A stretch of 64,000 nucleotides of DNA from Rubrobacter_D sp963840835 (lineage in GTDB: Bacteria > Actinomycetota > Rubrobacteria > Rubrobacterales > Rubrobacteraceae), in NCBI GenBank assembly GCA_963840835.1, contig CAWJAM010000011.1, positions 13,371 through 77,370 of the forward strand. Reading direction: 5' to 3'. Below the pieces are notes generated by a model. The model was not told where the DNA came from and searched no databases. It saw only the letters and a program-made list of their open reading frames with translations. Made by a program: the position numbers and the translations under genes. Of the stretch, positions 8,092 through 16,611 are shown piece after piece. Position 1 is the first letter of the stretch, and each line of letters starts with the position of its first letter.

Positions 8092-8142
8092 CTATTCACC
8101 CAAGTAAGTGCGTGGAAGGGGTGTTCTCCGAAGTTCGGATGG
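8092..8142 (+). repeat. Family A repeat, copy 10
   Basis: CTATTCACCCAAGTAAGTGC, then GTGGAAGG and TTCTCCGAAGTTCGG. It lies 20 bp after the stop at 8072, in the same orientation as that gene. Confidence 0.7.
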
Positions 8143-8454
8143 AGGATACTGGATAGATCGCAGCCCAGAGGCTGCCATTCCAGTCAGGGATCAGGACGCG
8201 CAAGTAGCCCGGCAGAGAAGTAACCTTCCTCAACTGGGGGAGGTTCGCTGGGGAATCCTACGTCTTTCCCTTCCAAGCTTCGATCTCGCATAAGTTGCAG
8301 GCAGCCCGACGTCAACATACTTGCTGTCGGTGGCCGACTCCGGCTTCTGCGAGGAGCTCGCCGAGTACCTCGGCATAAAGCCCTCGAGGGGCGAGACGGC
8401 CCAAAGGGTGCTCGGCGTCGCCTCGTGGGCGATGGACAAGAGCGAGGACCCGGA

Positions 8455-8771
8455 GGAACGCGCCCGCATGGCCTTGTTGAGCTTGCGCTCCGCCACTCGG
8501 TCGAAGTGGTCGCCGTGCAGGTGCGAGAGCAAGACGAAGTCGAGCGGGGGAGGTCTTCTATCTCCACAGCCGGGTTAGTCGTGCGCTTCGAACTCAGCCC
8601 GTAGCCCAGGTGCACGTGGTCGCCGGCGTGGAGGAAGTTAGGGTCGGTAAGGATGGTAAACCCAGCGTAGCGGATCAAGACTGTGGCGTTCCCGACAAAG
8701 AAGATGGAGCCGCTCCCGAAATCCGGGTGCTCGTTCCTCCTGGGAAGGAGTAAGGAGTTCGTCTCTGTCAC
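8455..8771 (-). pseudogene. Truncated, frameshifted MBL-fold hydrolase
   Basis: The N-terminus (IFFVGNATVLIRYAGFTILT) and, in another frame, LLSHLHGDHFDRVAERKLNK give the HxHxDH metal motif of UlaG-like metallo-beta-lactamase hydrolases. A one-base deletion in a C run near 8550 separates the halves. Resemblance stops near 8460 and the rest of the family, about 200 residues, is missing. On the opposite strand an ORF at 8294-8578 has natural composition (FCEELAEYLGIKPSRGETAQ) and overlaps this junction, so an unrelated gene fragment may abut it. Confidence 0.7.
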
Positions 8772-8775
8772 AGGA

Positions 8776-8990
8776 TCATCCTGAGGTTGGTGAAGACTCC
8801 AACTCTGTCACAACCTCACCTGGATCCGAGAAGGTAGGACGGCCCAGGGTGCGTATCCTCTCCACCAGCTCCTCTGGTGCCCCGTTGCTCTCGGCGGCTG
8901 AGGCCAGGTAGCGGGGGTAGACTGCACCGCCCTCTAAACGGCGTTCGTCGAGGAGTTGGGGCTTCGGGCGGACGTTTTTGGGGAGGGACC
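8776..8990 (-). pseudogene. DUF2795-like remnant
   Basis: A frame without start codon encodes YLASAAESNGAPEELVERIR followed by TLGRPTFSDPGEVVTEL. This is the core of DUF2795 proteins (small helical proteins of unknown function). An in-frame stop precedes it and no ATG or GTG fits, so it is probably a remnant. 8991-9165 holds nothing recognisable. Confidence 0.5.
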
Positions 8991-9165
8991 GTCAACCGCT
9001 CCACGACGATGGGCGTAACGATGGGGTGCAACGCGACTCCCGAAGCCGGCCCTGAATGCCTGGGTGGCGTGCCGTTGGTCCGTCCCGGCTTCGCCCCGAA
9101 TGAATCGCCTGCGGCTACCGTCGGGATGGGTTCGGTCCGCCGCGCTGGGGACACGCCGTTGCACG

Positions 9166-10623
9166 TCAGTTTAGGTTCAGGATGACGGTTTTGAGCTCGG
9201 TAAAAGTCTCCATCGCGTAGCGTCCCCCGACGCGTCCTACTCCGGAGAAGGACCCCGCCCTTCCGCCGAAGGGAAGATGGCTCTCCCAGTGGTTCGAGGA
9301 GGCGTTTACGTTGACCCACCCGGTCCTCACGGCCTCGGCGAAGCGTAGTCCCCGACTCAGGTCCCTGGTGAAAACAGCGGAGAGCAGGCCGTAGGGCGAG
9401 GCGTTGACCGTCCGTACCGCTTCCCTTTCGTCGCGGATGATGGTCGCGGGGATTATCGGACCGAAGGTCTCCTCCTTCGAGACGCGCATCCCCGCGCTGA
9501 CGTTGCCCAACACGGTCGGTTGGTAGTAGAGGTCCGTGGGGAAGCCTTGGGCGCGGGAGCCGCCGGAGACCAGCTCGGCGCCGCCACTCAGCGCGTCGGA
9601 GATGTGCTGATCCATCTTGTCGGCCGTCGGTTCGTTGTTGAGCGGGCCGAGCGTGGTCGTGGGGTCGAAGGGGTCGCCGAGCTTGATCCCGCGCCCGATC
9701 GCGCGGCCGAGCTCCTCGAGGTAGGCGTCGTAGACCCTCTCGTGCACCAGGAAGCGCTCCCCGGCGGTGCAGCTCTGCCCCGCCCCGAGGAAGGCGGAGG
9801 TCAGGCTCTCCTCGGCGGCGGCTTCGATGTCGGCGTCGTCCAGGATCACCATCGGCCCGTTGCCCCCCATCTCCAAGAGGAGCGTCTTGCCGGCGGCGCG
9901 CGAGGCCACCTTCTGCCCCGTCTGGATGGAGCCGATAAACCCGACCGCCTGGGTGCCCGGGTTGGCCGCCACCTCGTCCCCGACCACGGGACCGCGGCCC
10001 GTGATCATGTTGAAGAGCCCCGGGGGCAGCCCGGCGTCGACGATGCACTCGGCGAGCTTGACGGCACAGACGGACGTCGAGGGGGCCGGCACCCAGACGA
10101 CCGCGTTACCGCAAGCAAGCGCCGGCGCGATCATCTCCGCCGGCATGGTGTAGGGCCAGTTCCACGGCGATATCACGCCGACCACCCCGCGCGGGACCCT
10201 GTAGAGCATGACGCGCTTGTCGGCGTCGACCGAGGGCGGCATGGCCCCCTCCAGCCGCGTCACGTCGGCGCTCGCCATCTCGAAGTAGGCGACGAGCTCG
10301 TCGACCTCGTCGTAGGCCTCGGCCGCCAGCGGCTTGCCCTGATCGAGGGTCAACGTCTCGGCCAGGTCGTCGCGGCGTTCCTCGATGATCTGTGCGATCC
10401 GGACCATCGCCGCGGCGCGCTCGAACGCGGAGAGCACCGCCCACCCCGACCAGGCCTCGTTAGCGGCGGCTATCGCCCGCTCGACGTCCGCGCGGGTTCC
10501 TTCGCGTACGGTCCCGATCAGCTCTCCCGTGGCCGGGCTCGTGGCCTCCATGCGGGCTTCGGACTCGCCGGTGGTCCACTTGCCGGCGACGTAGATCGGG
10601 TAGTCCTTTGTCTCGGTGTACAT
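9166..10623 (-). CDS. NAD(P)-dependent aldehyde dehydrogenase
   Basis: The 485-residue protein is full length for the ALDH superfamily. Visible are the WNWP segment (ISPWNWPYTMPAEM), the catalytic glutamate in LLLEMGGNGP, the catalytic cysteine in GAGQSCTAGERF and the EETFGPI motif. It oxidises an aldehyde to the acid. The ATG at 10623 overlaps the TGA of the upstream alcohol dehydrogenase (TGATG) and AGGGGG lies just ahead, so the genes are translationally coupled. With the dehydrogenase and sulfatase-like hydrolase it probably forms a pathway: hydrolysis, alcohol to aldehyde, aldehyde to acid. Confidence 0.95.
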   Translation of the reverse strand: MYTETKDYPIYVAGKWTTGESEARMEATSPATGELIGTVREGTRADVERAIAAANEAWSGWAVLSAFERAAAMVRIAQIIEERRDDLAETLTLDQGKPLAAEAYDEVDELVAYFEMASADVTRLEGAMPPSVDADKRVMLYRVPRGVVGVISPWNWPYTMPAEMIAPALACGNAVVWVPAPSTSVCAVKLAECIVDAGLPPGLFNMITGRGPVVGDEVAANPGTQAVGFIGSIQTGQKVASRAAGKTLLLEMGGNGPMVILDDADIEAAAEESLTSAFLGAGQSCTAGERFLVHERVYDAYLEELGRAIGRGIKLGDPFDPTTTLGPLNNEPTADKMDQHISDALSGGAELVSGGSRAQGFPTDLYYQPTVLGNVSAGMRVSKEETFGPIIPATIIRDEREAVRTVNASPYGLLSAVFTRDLSRGLRFAEAVRTGWVNVNASSNHWESHLPFGGRAGSFSGVGRVGGRYAMETFTELKTVILNLN

Positions 10624-11792
10624 CACTTCCCCCTTGCGAAGGCGTCGTGGTAGATCCCTTCGTAATCCGCGACCGTGACCTCACGGGGGTTTCCGACCGT
10701 CTGCGGGTCTTCGTAGGCGATGCGGGCGAGCATCGGGATCTCGTCCTCCGAGAAGCCCAACTCCTCCATCGTCGGAATACCTACGTCCTCGGTCAGGCGG
10801 TAGAGCTGCTCGATGCCGGCCAGGGCGGCCTCGAGAGGTTCGAGCCCCCGGACGTCCGCCCCGAGGGCCTGCGCTATCCGCGCGTAGCGATCGGGCGCGG
10901 CGGGGGCGTTGTACTCGCAGACCGGGCCGAGGACGCGGGCCGTCAGGGCGCCGTGGGGGCAGTCGTGGACTCCCCCCGCAGACTGGCTCATGGCGTGGGC
11001 TGCCCCCGCGCTCTCCGTGCCGTAGGCCATCCCTCCGAACGTTGCCCCGTGCGCCATGAACGTGCGCGCCTCGATGTTCGCGCCGTCCTCGCAGGCGACC
11101 CGCAGCCACCGCGCCACGTACTCTATGGCCGTCAGCGCGAAAGAGTCGGTGAACGGCTGATGGTAATCGCAGGTGTAGCACTCGATCCCGTGCGAGAGCG
11201 CGTCCATCCCCGTCGCCGCCGTGATGGCCCTCGGCAACCCGACCATCAGGGCTGGGTCCACGAGCGCCACGTGCGCGCCGATCAGGGGCGTGCCGCCGAC
11301 GTTGAACTTGATCTTACGCTCGTGGTCGGTGATGACGGCCCAGAGCGTGACCTCGCTGCCGGTCCCTGCCGTCGTCGGTACCGTCACGAGCGGCGGGACG
11401 CGCCGCGTGATCGGGGCATTGCCGTACTCGTAGTCGGCTATGGACCCGCCGCCCGTGATCTCGACGCCCACCCCCTTGGCCGTGTCCATGGAACTGCCGC
11501 CGCCGAGGGCTACTAGCCCGTCGCAACCCTCCTCCCGGTAAACCTCACTCGTCCGTCCGACGAGCTCCACGCCGGGGTTCGGCCTGACCCCTTCGAAGAC
11601 GGCGGCGTCCGTAAGGCGATCTAGGGCCCTCTCCGCGAGACCCGCGGCGACCACGCCCCCGTCCGTTACGAGGAGCGGGCGCCTCACGCCCAACTCCTCC
11701 ACGATCCAACCAAGCCTGTCGATGGCCCCTGGCCCGTGCACGATGCGGGTCGGGATTTCGACGGTGCGCACGGTCTCTGTTTCGACGCTCAT
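10623..11792 (-). CDS. Iron-containing alcohol dehydrogenase
   Basis: The 389-residue protein has the group III dehydrogenase layout: a GGGSSMDTAKG nucleotide-binding motif, TVPTTAGTGSEVT, and metal ligands in GMDALSHGIECY and MSQSAGGVHDCPHG. The usual GALYHxPHG histidine region appears here as GVHDCPHGA. It interconverts an alcohol and an aldehyde or ketone with NAD(P). Its ATG overlaps the sulfatase TGA (ATGA) and its stop overlaps the aldehyde dehydrogenase start. No separate promoter is seen, consistent with a three-gene operon. Confidence 0.94.
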   Translation of the reverse strand: MSVETETVRTVEIPTRIVHGPGAIDRLGWIVEELGVRRPLLVTDGGVVAAGLAERALDRLTDAAVFEGVRPNPGVELVGRTSEVYREEGCDGLVALGGGSSMDTAKGVGVEITGGGSIADYEYGNAPITRRVPPLVTVPTTAGTGSEVTLWAVITDHERKIKFNVGGTPLIGAHVALVDPALMVGLPRAITAATGMDALSHGIECYTCDYHQPFTDSFALTAIEYVARWLRVACEDGANIEARTFMAHGATFGGMAYGTESAGAAHAMSQSAGGVHDCPHGALTARVLGPVCEYNAPAAPDRYARIAQALGADVRGLEPLEAALAGIEQLYRLTEDVGIPTMEELGFSEDEIPMLARIAYEDPQTVGNPREVTVADYEGIYHDAFARGK

Positions 11793-13294
11793 ACGGCCTC
11801 CTCGTTCGCGTTGTGCATCTGGTTCTCTCTGGTTTCGAGCAACGTCGAGGCGGTACCCCGCACAGAGTCCGGCGCGAACCTCTGGAGGGCGAGACGGCGG
11901 GGCGCGAGGTAGGACTCCGGCGCACCCTGCCGTTCCAGGAAAGAGAGGGCCCGCTCCCCCAGCGCCGTCCCCTCTTCGATCCTTGACCCCCACACGTTCC
12001 ACCGTTCGCCAGGATCCCTCCCGAGAACGTAGAGCTCGGGCTCATCGTCGGGTCTGCCCAGGATCAGGGACCGCTCCGGCGTGGTCACGGTGACCGGCAT
12101 GTAGTCGTCGATCCTGCGCGCCTTGGAGTCTACGGCGGTGATGATCTCACCCTTGGCCAGATACAACGGCCAGGAACTGACCACAAGCGGCCTGTGCTCC
12201 TCTCTGCTCCCGTCGAGGACGCCACCGAAGGAATCGCCGGTCATGGTCGTCGGCACGCCCCCCAGTCCAACGAGGTCGAGGATCGTTGGCGCCAGATCCG
12301 GGGCCGTGGTCATCGCCTGCGTGCGCCCCGGCTCCAGGCCCGGTCCACGCACCATCAGGGGGATGTTGGTGAGCTCCTTGTACAGGGGAGACCGCTCGAC
12401 TGTAAGGAGCCAGGACTCTTGCAGCCATTCGGGGACCGCAGAGTCCTCCGTCACGGCAGCTTCCGGGTCGTGCACCCACTCGGCCTTGCCGAAGTAGTCG
12501 TGCTCCCCGAAGTAGAAGCCGTGGTCCGAGGTGAAGAGCACGACCGTGTTCTCACGCAAGCCCAGGGCGTCGAGCTTCGCCAGGAGTCGCCCGATCCAGA
12601 AGTCCACCATCGAGACCTCGCCGCAGTAGGTGGCGTGGCCGAGGTCGACGTCGTCCTTTTCGAGGCCGGCCTTCTTCCAGTTACCGTAGGCGGGGTAGAT
12701 CTGCTCCCCCGCGTATCCCTCCCGATACCTCTTCGTGTAATAGTCGGGCGCGTCCCACGGCTCGTGCGGGTCCCACGTGTCAATGTAGAGGAAGAACTGC
12801 TCCTCGTTGTGGCGCTCCAGCCACCGCTCGGCCTGCGTGAGCGTGCGCGCGACCATCCTGTCCTCCTCAGAACGCCACGTCGAACGCGCGTCAGCCCGCT
12901 CGTGTGGCCTTGTGTCGTCGCCCTGGCCCCTGACCCAGATGAAGTCGTCGAAGCCCCGGTCGTAGCCGAAACCGTTGCGGATGAAGAAAGGCGTGTCAAC
13001 GACCCCCATGGTGTGGTAGCCGGCCTTGGAGAGGGCATCAGGCAACGTCGTCAAGTGCCTCGGCAAAGGCTCCCAACCCATGTGCGTGTAGGAAAACGTC
13101 CCCGTCAGCATGTCGGCCCGGGCCGGCATCGTGGGGAAGGAGGAGATCACGTGCTGGTCGAAAACCACAGAAGAACGCGCGAACTCGTCGAGGTGCGGCG
13201 TGCTGATGAACGGGTTCCCGTATGCCCCCATATGATCCCTGCGGAACGTGTCAGCCACGATAACCATGACGTTGGGGCGAGCTTTATCGTGCAT
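11789..13294 (-). CDS. Sulfatase-superfamily hydrolase with Thr at the nucleophile position
   Basis: The 501-residue protein has the alkaline phosphatase/sulfatase fold signatures: metal ligands in VMVIVADTFRRDHMG and FTSDHGFYFGEHDYFGK, plus YIDTWDPHEPWDAP. The active-site loop reads FPTMPARADMLTG. Aligned with the sulfatase C/S-x-P-x-R motif, the residue normally converted to formylglycine is Thr. Thr nucleophiles are known in phosphodiesterase members of the superfamily, so the substrate may be a phospho- rather than a sulfo-ester. No signal peptide is seen, so it is probably cytoplasmic. AGGAGG precedes ATG 13294. It is the first gene of the operon. Confidence 0.9.
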   Translation of the reverse strand: MHDKARPNVMVIVADTFRRDHMGAYGNPFISTPHLDEFARSSVVFDQHVISSFPTMPARADMLTGTFSYTHMGWEPLPRHLTTLPDALSKAGYHTMGVVDTPFFIRNGFGYDRGFDDFIWVRGQGDDTRPHERADARSTWRSEEDRMVARTLTQAERWLERHNEEQFFLYIDTWDPHEPWDAPDYYTKRYREGYAGEQIYPAYGNWKKAGLEKDDVDLGHATYCGEVSMVDFWIGRLLAKLDALGLRENTVVLFTSDHGFYFGEHDYFGKAEWVHDPEAAVTEDSAVPEWLQESWLLTVERSPLYKELTNIPLMVRGPGLEPGRTQAMTTAPDLAPTILDLVGLGGVPTTMTGDSFGGVLDGSREEHRPLVVSSWPLYLAKGEIITAVDSKARRIDDYMPVTVTTPERSLILGRPDDEPELYVLGRDPGERWNVWGSRIEEGTALGERALSFLERQGAPESYLAPRRLALQRFAPDSVRGTASTLLETRENQMHNANEEAV

Positions 13295-13659
13295 GAATCC
13301 TCCTGCGTTAGGCTCCCTGCGCCCCGATAGGCGCTTGCGCCGACTCCTAACGCAGCACGGGCGGCGCGCGCCGCCCGGCAAGGTACTGTGCGCCTTGCAG
13401 ACGCCCCTTGTTGCCGAAAGCCCCGTAAGACCACCAGAGCATCCGACCCCGGCGATCAAGCGGGTCAGACCTGGCGGCCCAACAAACCAGGAGCAACAGA
13501 AGCCGAACAAGCTCGCGCCTGAATACCTTCGTCCACCTCTGCAGCAGGCCGAAAGAGTAGCCATTCAACGGACGAAACTCGCCGACGGAAGACCCCCACG
13601 ACGCAGACGCTACCGCATCGCCTATGTTGCGAACTGTGCACCAGTTGCTCATTGCTCAA

Positions 13660-13688
13660 CTTCTAGCATAAAGGTAGAATTGTGTCAA
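13660..13688 (-). promoter_or_regulatory. Candidate promoter of the sulfatase-ADH-ALDH operon
   Basis: On the minus strand TTGACA (13688-13683), a 17-bp spacer and TAGAAG (13665-13660) fit a sigma-70 promoter. GTTGAGCAATGAGCAAC directly downstream has repeated GAGCAA and could be an operator. The leader to the ATG would be about 360 nt and holds no clear gene. Confidence 0.4.
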
Positions 13689-13894
13689 GGGGCTTTCTGG
13701 TGCAGAACACGCCGTCCGGGCGAGGCACGATAGGTTGCGCCATTCCAAACGCGGAAGGCTATCAGCCACGGGAGGTCAGGAAAACCGAAGGAGACGCCCG
13801 AAGTTCGCCGGACAGGAACGCTGATATCCGGCTACAAGGTTCTCGACAAACAGCGTGGGCCGGGAAGGCCGCGGGGTGGGCCGCTCCGGACTGG

Positions 13895-14047
13895 ATCTCA
13901 CAGCAGCGTGCAAAGAGGTTGAACCTCTTTGCGCGCTCTCAGCATTTCAGCACTTCAGCAAGTCAGCTTTTTCTGCTGAAGTGCTGACCGGCTGAAATGC
14001 TGACTTGCGCGGGTTAAGGAAGGGTCAACCCTTCCGCAACCCGCTGT
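13895..14047. repeat. Left 153-bp inverted repeat flanking iclR (family B element)
   Basis: This segment equals the reverse complement of 15249-15401 except for one base in the centre of the GCGGG...CCCGC palindrome. It contains GCAAAGAGGTTGAACCTC and its palindromic partner, octamer arms (TCAGCATTTCAGC, GCTGAAATGCTGA) and the last codons and stop of iclR. Apart from this element, 13689-14024 shows no gene. Confidence 0.9.
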
Positions 14048-14810
14048 AAGGAATGCGCTGCTGAATTCTGCCCAGACGGGCGCCGATCTCCTCGGCGGCC
14101 TCCGTGCTTGACGCGGCGACCTCGGGCAGGCGCTCCGGTGGCATACGGTATTCCGGTCCAGAGACGCTCAGGACGGTCGAACAGCGTCCCGATGGGTCGA
14201 AGATGGGGACTGCGACGCCGTTGAAGCCGGGCTCCAGCTCGCCGATCGTAAACCCCGCGCCCGCGTCTCTGACGCGCTCGAGCTCGGAGCGCAGTTCGGC
14301 AACGCTAGTGATCGTCTGTTCGGTAACCGCTTCCAGGGGATCTTCCAAGTGGAGGGTCTCTACGGGGTCTTCCATGAACGCGAGCAGCACCTTGCCGTTG
14401 GCGGTGGTGTGCGGTTCGGTCTTCCATCCGACCCAGTCGCCGACACCGACCAGACGCGGCCCATCGGCCTGGGCGATGTTCACAGTCTTGCCGTCTTCGA
14501 GGCGGGCCAGGTTGACCGTCTCGCCCGTCTCCTCCGCCAAATTTTCCATTGGCACCCTCGCCACCTCGACCAGGTTCTGGCTGCTGGTCGCGGCGAACAT
14601 GCCGAGGCGGACGAACTCGGGACCGAGTCGGAAGGCCTCGCTGTCCGGGGCCCGCTCGAGGAAACCCCGCTTGGCGAGGGTCGCGGCCAGGCGGGAGGCG
14701 ATACTCTTGTCGGTGCCGAGCATGCTTGCCATCTCGCCCACCCTGTACTCCCTATCGATCTCATCGAAGAGCAGCAGTAGCCTCAGCGCGCGATCGACTG
14801 TTTTCAGCAC
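14025..14810 (-). CDS. IclR family transcriptional regulator
   Basis: The 261-residue protein begins VLKTVDRALRLLLLF and has the N-terminal winged helix-turn-helix (VGEMASMLGTDKSIASRL) and a C-terminal effector domain (HTTANGKVLLAF, GFTIGELEPGFNGVAVPIFD). IclR proteins are dimeric regulators of catabolic operons. The GTG at 14810 has GAAGGG five bases upstream. It lies upstream of and co-directional with the sulfatase operon, its likely target. Its last codons (YSGLRKG) and stop lie inside a 153-bp inverted repeat whose twin would restore an identical C-terminus with TAA if the segment inverted. Confidence 0.93.
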   Translation of the reverse strand: MLKTVDRALRLLLLFDEIDREYRVGEMASMLGTDKSIASRLAATLAKRGFLERAPDSEAFRLGPEFVRLGMFAATSSQNLVEVARVPMENLAEETGETVNLARLEDGKTVNIAQADGPRLVGVGDWVGWKTEPHTTANGKVLLAFMEDPVETLHLEDPLEAVTEQTITSVAELRSELERVRDAGAGFTIGELEPGFNGVAVPIFDPSGRCSTVLSVSGPEYRMPPERLPEVAASSTEAAEEIGARLGRIQQRIPYSGLRKG

Positions 14811-15248
14811 ACAGACCCTTCGGAATCGGACAAGAAGCACATAACCCGCTGACAATACCACACCATGCCTGTCTTATTCCTCCGGGCGACAAAGGCCGCA
14901 TTGTTGCCGGAGCCCGTGGCCGCGAAGCCCGAATAAGCTGGATTCCTGTATAGACTGGCGTTGCGTGAGTTCCGGACATGACCATTAGGGGAACTTCGCC
15001 CTATTGGCGTTCTCGGAAGTTCATCGGTCGAAAATCTCGAAAGGTGGGACGCAGGGCGGTGCATAGTCGCATCCCGATCGGGCCGGGCGAGACCTACGCG
15101 CCTCGCGTCTGTCGAACCCCTCGGCAGTCCTTCTTGGGCCGGCCTCATCCTCGACACGTGAGTCCCGAAACACCCAGTCGATGGAGCTGCGATTCCGCGC
15201 CCTGCTGACCGAGGGCGATGACCTTAGAGTAGAGCTTCTCAGCGTCTG
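14811..15248. other. Non-coding stretch inside the inverted-repeat cassette
   Basis: No gene is seen upstream of iclR. It holds a family A half copy near 14990-15025 (GAACTTCGCC then GTTCTCGGAAGTTC). A further partial copy lies outside the cassette near 15413-15455. Confidence 0.5.
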
Positions 15249-15401
15249 ACAGCGGGTTGCGGAAGGGTTAACCCTTCCTTAACCCGCGCAAGTCAGCATT
15301 TCAGCCGGTCAGCACTTCAGCAGAAAAAGCTGACTTGCTGAAGTGCTGAAATGCTGAGAGCGCGCAAAGAGGTTCAACCTCTTTGCACGCTGCTGTGAGA
15401 T
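15249..15401. repeat. Right 153-bp inverted repeat flanking iclR (family B element)
   Basis: This is the inverted twin of 13895-14047. Its first bases duplicate the 3' end of iclR (ACAGCGGGTTGCGGAAGGGT), here followed by TAA instead of TGA. It contains the same octamer arms and both palindromes. Confidence 0.9.
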
Positions 15402-15506
15402 GCGTCCATGGCGCGCTTCGGGACTTCGCAGTGGCGGCGTTCTAAGACGTTCCTTTCATCCCGCGGGAAACGGGCCGCGAAGCTGGCACAGGGTCGACGT
15501 GATAGG

Positions 15507-16271
15507 ATGCGCGGACCGCCATATCCACCATGCGACGATGCCAGAGGTGACGAGATAAGGCTACGCGACTTCGACACGCTGACGTTCGACGTCGTAGGCA
15601 CGCTTATCGACTTCGAGACCGGGATCCTTGACTGGTTCCGGCCCACGTTGGGGCGCCACGGGGTGTCGAAGACCGACGAAGAGATCCTTACCGCCTTCGC
15701 CGCCGTCGAGGACAAGTATCAGAGGGAGAGCCCAGAGAAGCCTTTCACCGAGATGCTTCCCCTCATCTACCGCGATATGGCATCCGGTTGGGGCTTCGGG
15801 TTTCGCGACGAAGACGCGCAGAGCTTCAGGGACTCCATCCGGTCGTGGCCGCCTTTTCCCGATACGGTGGAGGCGCTCGAAGAGCTTGGGACGCGCTACC
15901 GGCTCGTGGCGGTGACGAACGCCGACGCATGGGCACTGAAGCACATGAGCGCGAACATGGGAGATCCATTCCGGGAGAAGGTCACCTGTGATGAGGTGGG
16001 GGTAAACAAGCCGAGCCCGAGGGTGTTCGAGTACGCCCTCGATAAGCTCGCCCCGGCGGGCGTGGAGAAGCAAGACATCCTCCACACGGCCCAGAGCCAG
16101 TACCACGACATCGTCCCGGCAAGCGCCTTGGGCTTCGCCACGATGTGGATAGAGAGGCGCCACGGCAAGGGTGGCTTCGGGGCCACGCCGAGACCCCAAC
16201 GGATCGCGACGCCGACCTTCCACGCCGCCAGTATGGCCGACTTCGTTCGGCAAGTACGGGAGGAGCATTGA
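15507..16271 (+). CDS. HAD-superfamily, type II haloacid dehalogenase-like protein
   Basis: The four HAD motifs are visible: nucleophile Asp in TLTFDVVGTLID, motif II in VAVTNADAWALK, the motif III lysine in GVNKPSPRVFEYAL, and acidic motif IV in QSQYHDIVPASALGFATMWI with the WI-x-R of type II dehalogenases. Substrates could be haloacids or phosphate esters. The nearest ATG is 15507, with a weak ribosome binding site. An ATA at 15555 sits five bases after AGAGGTG and would give a 238-residue protein of normal family length, so the true start may be there. A co-oriented family A repeat follows the stop. Confidence 0.88.
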   Translation: MRGPPYPPCDDARGDEIRLRDFDTLTFDVVGTLIDFETGILDWFRPTLGRHGVSKTDEEILTAFAAVEDKYQRESPEKPFTEMLPLIYRDMASGWGFGFRDEDAQSFRDSIRSWPPFPDTVEALEELGTRYRLVAVTNADAWALKHMSANMGDPFREKVTCDEVGVNKPSPRVFEYALDKLAPAGVEKQDILHTAQSQYHDIVPASALGFATMWIERRHGKGGFGATPRPQRIATPTFHAASMADFVRQVREEH

Positions 16272-16286
16272 CCGTTCTTGGTCTTC

Positions 16287-16333
16287 GCCCTTGTTCAGCG
16301 GAGTGCGCGGAAGGTATTTTCTTGGAAGTACGA
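16287..16333 (+). repeat. Family A repeat, copy 13
   Basis: CTTGTTCAGCGGAGTGCGCG, then GAAGGTATTTTCTTGGAAG. It begins 16 bp after the HAD stop codon. Confidence 0.6.
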
Positions 16334-16381
16334 TAGTCCCGGTCCAACACCTATGAGCGCCCCGCGGTCGGACCGGGACTA
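16334..16381 (+). terminator. Long inverted repeat, possible terminator
   Basis: TAGTCCCGGTCC (16334-16345) and GGACCGGGACTA (16370-16381) are perfect 12-bp arms around a 24-base loop, directly after a family A copy. No T tract follows, so it may be an operator or mRNA structure instead. Nothing else is seen in 16272-16611. Confidence 0.45.
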
Positions 16382-16611
16382 GGGACCTTGTGCGTAAACT
16401 TCGGGCCAGCCTGGCCCGCGGAAAGCCCAACCGCGAGGTGTTGTCCCGAGGTGTTGCCCTCCGTCGGGCAACGTATTCCGTCACAACGCCCGCCGGTTCG
16501 TTCATCCTGGTGCTACCGAACGGTTTATCGTAAGGTCTGCGTGACAAGCAAGCATCGACGGAGGCCCGTGGTCGAGCCGCTACGAATAAGCCCACCTTCG
16601 GGACGCGCCGG

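Noticed and set aside
8816..10048. 410-codon ORF antisense to the aldehyde dehydrogenase
   Set aside because: It is a GC-rich shadow frame full of Arg, Pro and Gly, with no family resemblance, while the dehydrogenase frame has all catalytic motifs.
12194..13330. 378-codon ORF antisense to the sulfatase-like gene
   Set aside because: Composition is typical of a high-GC shadow frame and it covers a gene with clear motifs.
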